Below, one piece after another: positions 55,979 to 64,000 of a stretch of 64,000 nucleotides of DNA. Source of the DNA: Channallabes apus (lineage: Eukaryota; Chordata; Actinopteri; Siluriformes; Clariidae). The notes under the pieces are model-generated. The model was not told the origin of the DNA. It was given only the letters and a program-made list of their open reading frames with translations, and ran no database searches. A program made the translations under genes and the position numbers. Every line of letters starts with the position of its first letter. Positions within the stretch are counted from its first letter, which is position 1. The DNA lies in contig CM060107.1 in the NCBI GenBank assembly GCA_030522415.1, forward strand, positions 51,774,307 through 51,838,306, given 5' to 3'.

Positions 55979-56532
55979 CACTACCGTTCAAAAGTTTCAG
56001 GACACTTTCTAACTCCATGATGGTTCCTGATGTTTATTTCTTTCTACATTGTAAAGTTTTGCTGAAGGCGTCCAAAAACTGCATGAATCTCCTTTGAACA
56101 GTTGATATTGAGATGTTTCTGCTACTTCTGCTCTGTAAAGACTTCATAACGCCTCTAATCTGAGCTGCTGTTAATTGGTCATTTTTCAGGCTGATAACTT
56201 TAAATGAACTTCTCGTCTGCAGCAGAGGGAGGTTTTGGTCTCATCCTCCTGGGACGGCCTTCATGAGAGACAGTTTCATTATGGTGCTGGACGGATTTTG
56301 CAAATGCACTCGACACAATACTGTTCTTGCAGGAACTATTACAGAAAGGCCGACCTCTGTGTCTTACAATAACAACTAACTGGTGTTTTTCTTGTTGTTA
56401 CGTAATTACCTAATTCCATATGTGTTATTTTATAGTTTTGAAATCCACAGTATTGTTGTTGAATGTAGAAAATAAATCACTAAACAAAAACAAAGACATT
56501 TGCAAGTGATCTAAAACTTTTGAACTGTAGTG
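55979..56532. mobile_element. Tc1/mariner-type MITE with TA target duplication
   Basis: CACTACCGTTCAAAAGTTT and the inverted CACTACAGTTCAAAAGTTT ends, flanked by TA on both sides. 554 bp; no intact transposase, although the text recalls a transposase in reverse. Confidence 0.75.
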
Positions 56533-56664
56533 TATGTGTATGTATGTATACTGTATATATATATTATGGGTGTTTTACTGACCAAATATTAGTAATAATA
56601 TCACTATGGTTATATTACTACGGCAGTATGTATGGACACTGACTGCTCCAATACTTAAATCTTA

Positions 56665-56990
56665 ACTTTTTGTTAAGCATTATGTTTTCTGATTTTAGAG
56701 ATAATGATTATGTAATGTGTGTAAGTTGAGCCCAGACTAGTGTATCAGCTCAGGGATTCAGACACAGACTCGAATGTTATATGGTGCAGTTTAGAGTTTT
56801 ATTTTGCCCCAGAAGGGATTGTGTCCAAGAAAGGGTTAATAGAGGAACATTCATGACCTCTGTCCTTGTGCTCCTCCTTTTTCTCTCTCACACACACACA
56901 CCAGGAAGTGATGTTTCCTTTTGGAAGAAACGAAACTGACAGTCTCTCTCTCTCTCTCTCTCTCTCTAGTTCGGTGTGAGTTTAGGGAAA
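56665..56990 (+). promoter_or_regulatory. Upstream region / 5' UTR of ftr copy 3
   Basis: Homologous to 46955-47307; shares the IRF-type motif (56925-56937) and the (CT)nCTAG before the start. Confidence 0.5.
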
Positions 56991-57935
56991 ATGGCTGAGG
57001 CCAGTATTTCAGTAGATCAGGATCAGTTCATCTGTCCAGTGTGTCTGGATCTCCTGAAGGATCCGGTGTCTCTCCCCTGTGGTCACAGTTTCTGTAATGT
57101 GTGTATTAATGACTGCTGGGATCAGGAGGATAAGAGTGGAGTTTATAGATGTCCTCAGTGCAGAGACACTTTCACTCCAAGGCCTGTTCTACGCAGAAAC
57201 AACATGCTGGCTGAAGTGGTGGAGAAACTGAAGAAGAAGAAGACTGAAGTCCAAGCTGCTTCTCCTGCTCACTGTTACGCTGGACCTGGAGATGTGGAGT
57301 GTGATTTCTGCACCGGGAGAAAACACAAAGCCGTCAAGTCCTGTCTGATGTGTCTGGCCTCCTTTTGTGAAACTCATCTGAAACCTCACTATGAAGTTCC
57401 CCGGTTGAAAAAGCACAGTTTAGTGGAAGCTTCTGGAAATCTAGAAGAGAAGATCTGCTCTGAGCATGATAAAGTGCTGGAGATCTACTGTCGTACTGAC
57501 CGACGCTTCATCTGTTATCTGTGTGTGACGGATGAACACAGAAGCCACGACACTGTCTCAGTTAAAGCTTACAGAACTGAAAAACAGGTGAGAAACTGTC
57601 CTTTTACACTTTAATAAGGTTCTCCATAGAACCCGAGTGAACTTTAACCCTTTATCTGAAGTTAATATTCATACACTGAACTCATAACCTCATGATGCAT
57701 AAAGAGTGAAATGTGTTTTATTTGTCCTCAGAGTGAGTTAAAGGAGGAGCAGATGAAATCCCAGCAGAGAATCCAGGAGAAGCAGAAGAAGGTGGAGGAG
57801 CTGAAACAGGCTGTGAACACTATAAAGGTGAGCAGTGAGCAGAGACAGAGCTGCTCCTAGAAACACACACAACATGGACAACATGGAGACATTTAGAGTC
57901 GCAGTAAGAGAGGGAATTATAGATGAGCTTTAAAT

Positions 57936-58012
<77 letters not shown>

Positions 58013-58254
58013 CAGCTGAGTGCACAGACAGCAGTGGAGGACAGTGAGAGGATCTTTACTGAGCTGATCAGCTTCATGGAGAAAAAGCGCTCGGAGGTGA
58101 CGGAGCTGATCAGAGATCAGGAGAAGACTGAACTGAGTCGAGCTGAACGACTCCTGGAGCAACTGGAGCAGGAGATTGCTGATCTTCAGAGGAGACTCAC
58201 TGAGCTGGAGCAGCTTTCACACACACACGATCACATCCAGTTCCTCCAGGTAAC

Positions 58255-58310
<56 letters not shown>

Positions 58311-58724
58311 GTCTGTATAGTCACATGTATATTTCTCCTCCTTTCTCCTTCTCCATGATGTTTATCTTTCTCTCTGTAGAGTCTCCAGTCTCTCAGTGTC
58401 TCTTCTGGACGTGAGGACTCACCCAGCATCACTGTCAATCAACATCTCTCATTTGATGGAGTGAGGAAATCTCTCTCTGATCTGAAAAAGAGACTCGAGG
58501 AATTCTGCCAGGAGGAGTTCATCAAAATCCCTCGACATGGTGAGAGAAATTGTCCTGCTCTGAAATCTTTACTTTCACAAACTGTAGGACTTTAAACTGT
58601 TTCTGTCTTTTACAGCAGCTGATTTTTCCGTCTCCATTTTGTTTCTGTGTCTCCACAGCTGCAGCAGTTCAGATGATTTTACCCTCAGAACCAAAGAGCA
58701 GAGAAGATTTTCTACACTGTACGT

Positions 58725-58787
<63 letters not shown>

Positions 58788-59372
58788 ATCCTGTGATTAA
58801 TATCTAACATGTTGACATTTTTCATGTGTTTAGATTTCTGTGATCTGACTCTGGATCCCAACACAGTAAATTATTACCTCATTCTGTCTGAGAAGAACAG
58901 AGCGGTGACGTCCAGTAAGAGAAAGCAGACGTACTCTGATCATCCAGAGAGATTTAACCTCTACAGGCAGGTGTTGTGTAAGGAGAGTGTGTGTGGACGC
59001 TGTTACTGGGAGGTGGAGTGGAGCAGTGAGGACTATGTGGACATATCAGTGTCATATAAAGACATCAGCAGGAAAGGACAGGGTGGTGAGTGTGGGTTTG
59101 GACACAACAATCAGTCCTGGAGTCTGGAGTGTTCTTCTTCTTCTTCTTCTCTCTGTTTCTATCACAACTACATTACGACTTATCTCGGAGCTCCATCATC
59201 CTCCAGAATAGGAGTGTATGTGGATCACAGTGCAGGAACTCTGTCCTTCTACAGCGTCTCTGACACGATGAAGCTCCTCCACAGAGTCCACACCACATTC
59301 ACTCAGCCTCTGTACGCTGGATTCCGGCTCGACTATTATGGATCAACTGTGAGATTTTGTGATCCAGAATAA
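56991..59372 (+). CDS. ftr: finTRIM (ftr) copy 3, complete (561 aa)
   Basis: Exons 56991-57587, 57732-57827, 58016-58249, 58380-58539, 58659-58718, 58834-59372; junctions and phases as in copy 2, total 1686 nt. ATG at 56991 (MAEASISVDQDQF). RING, two B-boxes, coiled coil and PRY-SPRY are complete. In the RING, CNVC replaces CKVC without touching a zinc ligand. PRY/SPRY replacements cluster: SSKRKQ, RFNLYRQVLCK, DYVDIS, GGECGFGH, HNYITTYLGA, FRLDYYG. The gene is followed by the same 3' flank and small ORF as copy 1. No defect seen; predicted active RING ligase with altered ligand surface. Confidence 0.96.
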
Positions 59373-59969
59373 AATGCTCCTGGTTTCTTCTTTTCATATG
59401 AAACTTACTGAAATAAAGGTTTAATATGAAATGTTCACTAATACTGTTCTCTTCTGTCCTCTGTCTTGTTGGACATTTGGATGTTGTAATTGTGACTATT
59501 ATAAAATAAAACAACATGTGTGTAACCAGAGTGTGTGTCCACAGTAGCAGTGGATGTGTGTGTGCAGTTTGCTGCAGTGGTTTGGACATTTACACATTTC
59601 TGTTTATTGTGGGATTTTTGGAATTGGCATGAGTGTTCTGAAGATTCTCAGTGCGTTCAGGATGGATTATAAAATGTTACAGATCCCTAACTAGTGCACT
59701 ACATGCTGTTATAACACACATAATCACCAGAGGAGGCTGTAAAAAAGTGTAAAATATCACTGCTGAGGGAGAAACACTGAGTTTACACAGGGTCTTTACT
59801 GTAATCTTCACATCATATATTAGCTTTATATTTTACAGTTAGCACAACAGAACATTTAATTAACTCGTCTCTTCACTCAGAGCCGTAATAATTAGTGACG
59901 TCACCTATTTTGTGCAGAGAGAACTAATACATGGTGTATACTGTCCTAATACTTTCGGCCACCACCGTG

Positions 59970-60004
<35 letters not shown>

Positions 60005-60276
60005 ATTATGTGTGTTAAGGAGACAAACATCAGTTTTGGTCTCTTTAAACTTTGGCTAAATTCTTTATATCACAGTAAAATGACTAGAATATCTGAGGGT
60101 ATATAATTAGTGTAACTCACTGCAGGTGCACTTACCGGTCCGCTGACCTCCGACCTCTCGGTGAAGCACTTTCTCCTGCAGGTGTGTTCTGTCTTCTAAC
60201 TAGGCGTCATTTGGAGCCAGAGTTCCAGGATGTACGAGCGGAAACTTGGAAAAAGTTGTGAACTTCTGGTACGAGA

Positions 60277-60696
60277 ATGACGTCTGAAGAAGAAGAAGAA
60301 ATAAAGAAAAGAAAGAAAATGTGTAACTGCCTGAGAACATGGAGCTCGTATGCGTGCGAGTATCTGGTGACCAGCGAAATGCAGAAACTGGTGGTTAAAG
60401 TCATCGAAAACAGAGTCGACGAGGCTTTAAAGTTTAAAACCCGTTTCAGTTGTGTACCTGATGAGGTGAAGAGATTGGAAGAGATTCTGTATATTATTAG
60501 ATCTGTAACTGGTTCTACACACTGGGACGAGCTCGTGCAAGCAACATTACACATAAACCAGAATTCCCCAGTCATTACCTTTTGTAAGATTGTTGATGTT
60601 TTCAGTGAAACAATTAATATGCATCATATGTTTACACTTTATGTACTGTTTGTTGATATTATAGTTATTTTAGTAAAAAATACAATCATTCTGTAG
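60277..60696 (+). CDS. Unrecognised ORF downstream of ftr copy 3 (139 aa or 125 aa)
   Basis: Duplicate of the ORF at 3081-3434. A C-to-T difference creates an ATG at 60277 that adds MTSEEEEEIKKRKK; the start shared with copy 1 is at 60319. The C-terminus differs because of small changes near 60663. Helical, no recognised domain. Function unknown; may be non-coding. Confidence 0.3.
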   Translation: MTSEEEEEIKKRKKMCNCLRTWSSYACEYLVTSEMQKLVVKVIENRVDEALKFKTRFSCVPDEVKRLEEILYIIRSVTGSTHWDELVQATLHINQNSPVITFCKIVDVFSETINMHHMFTLYVLFVDIIVILVKNTIIL

Positions 60697-60878
60697 ATAT
60701 TGTTATAGTGGGTGATGTAGTTTTTACAGGTTTTTGTAGTTTTAAATGGTGGAAAAGCCAAATGGTGAAATCAGCAGCAGTTGTGTGAAAGCTTTATGCA
60801 CGCTGACAAAACTTATAGATGCGTGACTCGCTGCATGACATTATCCTCATGAGACTGCTCCAATCACATTTGTTTAAA

Positions 60879-61003
60879 GTGGGTTTCCTCCGGGTACTCC
60901 GGTTTCCTCCCACAGTTCAAAGATATGCAGGTTAGGCTAATTGGCGTTCCTAAATTGCCCGTAGTGTGTGATTGGGTGTGTGAGTGTGTGTATGTGTGTG
61001 TGC
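60879..61003 (+). repeat. tRNA-SINE fragment split by outer hAT
   Basis: Same as 3633-3757. The missing half of this SINE may lie beyond the right end of the hAT, outside the window. Confidence 0.65.
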
Positions 61004-61256
61004 TAGGGCTGCACGATATCAGGAATTCATTCATTCATTTTCTATACCGCTTAATCCTGTTGTAAGTGCCATATCGCACTTGTTATGAATTTGTTGTTGT
61101 GTTTATTTTATTTTATTTTATTTGCTGTTATTTCATTTGTTCTACCTTGTTCTATTCAGTAGTAAAGCATTAAGCATTAAGTTTGTTACATAAGCCATGA
61201 GCTTTATATTTCTTAGTCATACATCATAAGTTGACAATCGTAGGTTGGTCTGTGAT

Positions 61257-62241
<985 letters not shown>

Positions 62242-63509
62242 TCTGTGATGTCATTCTACTATTACATGCATTTGTGTGACTGTCATATGTTAGAGAGCAG
62301 TCTAGATGCGGAAGGCTAAGGAAACACATGCTTTTGACCGTAAGCCCGGTAAGCTAAGAATGTGAAATACAGCAACTAGGTTGTTGTAACCGTAAGCTAA
62401 CGTAAGTGGATATACACAGCAAGAGTGTTGTTATATTCGTGAGCTAAGACTGTAATTTACAAGATACAGCAAACAGGTTGTTGTAAAAGTCAGAGATTTG
62501 CAAGATGCAGCAACTGGTGTCTGTAATCACAGTGGATTTACTCAAGACGACTGTATGAAGTGTTGATTCTTTGATGCTGACAAAATAATCTACAAGAGAC
62601 AAAGAGATTGGACTTCTGTCGTGTGAGTGAAACTTTAAACCAAAGCTACGCGTCAAAACTGGTGAAATAATATGACCGCATCTACACCTGTGTTCAGGGT
62701 CGCGGGGGACCTGGAGCCTATCCCAGGAGACTTCGGGCACTAGGCGGGGTACACCCTGGACAGGGTGCCAATCCATCGCAGGGCACACACACACTCACAC
62801 ACCCAATCACACACTACGGGCAATTTGGGAACGCCAATTAGCCTAACCTGCATATCGTTGGACTGTGGGAGGAAACCGGAGTACCCGGAGGAAACCCACC
62901 AAGCACGGGGAGAACATGCAAACTCCATGCACACAGAGACGGGAATCGAGCCTGGCCGAGGAATCGAACCCAGACCCTGGAGGTGCAAGGCGACAGTGCT
63001 AACCACTACACCACCGTGCCGCCCGATATCAGGAGAATATGCGATATTGTTGTTGAATACTGCGATAACGATATTTCTTGCGATATTAGCACCCTCAGCA
63101 GATATTCTGATTTCTGGTTTGCTGTTCCCATAAATCTGCCAACACAATATGAATTACTTTCAAACATTACTTTTTATTTACACGAAACCATACACTCATC
63201 AAGAGTGTCTTAAAACACGAGCATATTTTAAACAAAATAGTTCCTTTGGCTTGCCTGGGTTTTTGTTTTGTTTGTTTTTTTAAATAAAATTTTATATCAT
63301 TAAACAAAAATTAAATGAGAAAATACTATTAAACAAAGTGTGCAGGCCTTAAATAAATTGGTATGTGGTGGAAACACTAACATTGTCAACATCCACATAA
63401 ATAAAATAATTAATATTAACATGTAAACATTACGGAACATTAATATCACGTAAACCTGTTTTGGCACAATGCCATACCATATGTGCTTGACTGTCAAAAC
63501 TATTTAATT

Positions 63510-63865
63510 CCATTTTTTTGCCAGGAAAACTAGCATATTGACTTTCGCAGGTTTTAAACGTGTGTGTTGGCATGTCACAACATTTCCTGATGTACTGAAA
63601 AGTCTCTCTGAAGGTGAACTGCTTGCTGGTATACAGAGATACAGTACTTCCTGGCTAGATTACTCAGGTGTGGAAAGTCGACTTGATGGACTTGCCACCA
63701 AGTGAGAGGGTCCATCTCACTGTCTATGGTGGGACACATCATGTAGTTGTTCAGTTCAAATTCCACAGTGTGCAATTGTTCCAAAGATGATGGAGCTGGG
63801 GATGTCTTGAAGAAACTGCCCAGGGACTTTTTGGCCTTCTTTAAGGTGACATCTGTTGGACCCAT
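63510..63865 (-). pseudogene. hAT transposase C-terminal remnant
   Basis: Minus strand: LNNYMMCPTIDSEMDPLTWW, FPHLSNLARKY (the hAT dimerisation motif with the WW pair), and after frameshifts near 63590-63630 SGNVVTCQHTRLKPAKVNML and FLAK before a stop. The usual CIPATS..SERVFS link is corrupted. Belongs to the outer hAT. Confidence 0.75.
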
Positions 63866-64000
63866 GCCCTGGTGATCTTGATTACTTAGGTCTTGCTCCT
63901 AAAATAGAGAAATAAAGTAAATATTGTAATCAAATTTAGTTATAGTGCATTATTTTGTCACTTACTATTGTCATATTAACATTTACCTTTGGCACAATTG

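Noticed and set aside
63012..63023. tRNA gene suspected from A- and B-box-like motifs (also at 13550-13599, 37690-37723, 51640-51690, 22500-22560)
   Set aside because: No clover-leaf with anticodon stem; these are heads of tRNA-derived SINEs.

Overview
This window is vertebrate nuclear DNA, almost certainly from a teleost fish. The evidence is intron-split genes with GT/AG junctions, long (CA)n and (TA)n tracts, three copies of a finTRIM (ftr) gene (a fish-expanded TRIM family), fish-type tRNA-derived SINEs, and DIRS, gypsy, hAT, Tc1, piggyBac and Harbinger-type remnants. I see no bacterial operons, CRISPR arrays or canonical RNA genes. The species cannot be read from the sequence with confidence.

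Layout. 1-2229: 3' part of ftr copy 1, cut by the window edge. 2230-3757: its downstream flank with a small unexplained ORF. 3758-13599: a stack of transposons nested inside one another, whose innermost layer is an endogenous retrovirus (ERV, minus strand, 4253-12266). 13600-22560: AT-rich DNA with a Harbinger-like MITE, a solo LTR, piggyBac and Tc1 relics and a second SINE family. 22783-39060 (minus strand): exons of CD300/pIgR-like V-set immunoglobulin receptors, some intact and some broken, interrupted by a 1.7 kb minisatellite of 44-bp units and transposon debris. 41495-46095: a decayed DIRS-like retroelement with inverted repeats. 47308-49641: complete ftr copy 2. 50127-56532: SINE, gypsy integrase, piggyBac, LINE endonuclease and mariner-like remnants, plus a relic ftr exon. 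56991-59372: complete ftr copy 3, followed by the same flank, small ORF and transposon stack as copy 1 but without the ERV. The outermost hAT of that stack still carries a transposase fragment near the window end.

How it fits together. The ftr genes are RING E3 ligase-type antiviral/immune effectors. They arose by recent segmental duplication: introns and UTRs are nearly identical, while amino-acid changes concentrate in the SPRY domain. Copy 3 preserves the empty site for the ERV found beside copy 1. This gives an exact insertion (TG...CA ends, 4-bp CGCC target duplication, LTRs differing at one of 370 positions by eye). The ERV has an intact env ORF, a frameshifted gag, a gag-pol UAG stop in readthrough configuration, and a pol that lacks most of reverse transcriptase, RNase H and integrase. 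Between protease and the RT start, pol carries a domain with two H-x-T motifs resembling 2H/CNPase-type phosphodiesterases. That is the most unusual item in the window.
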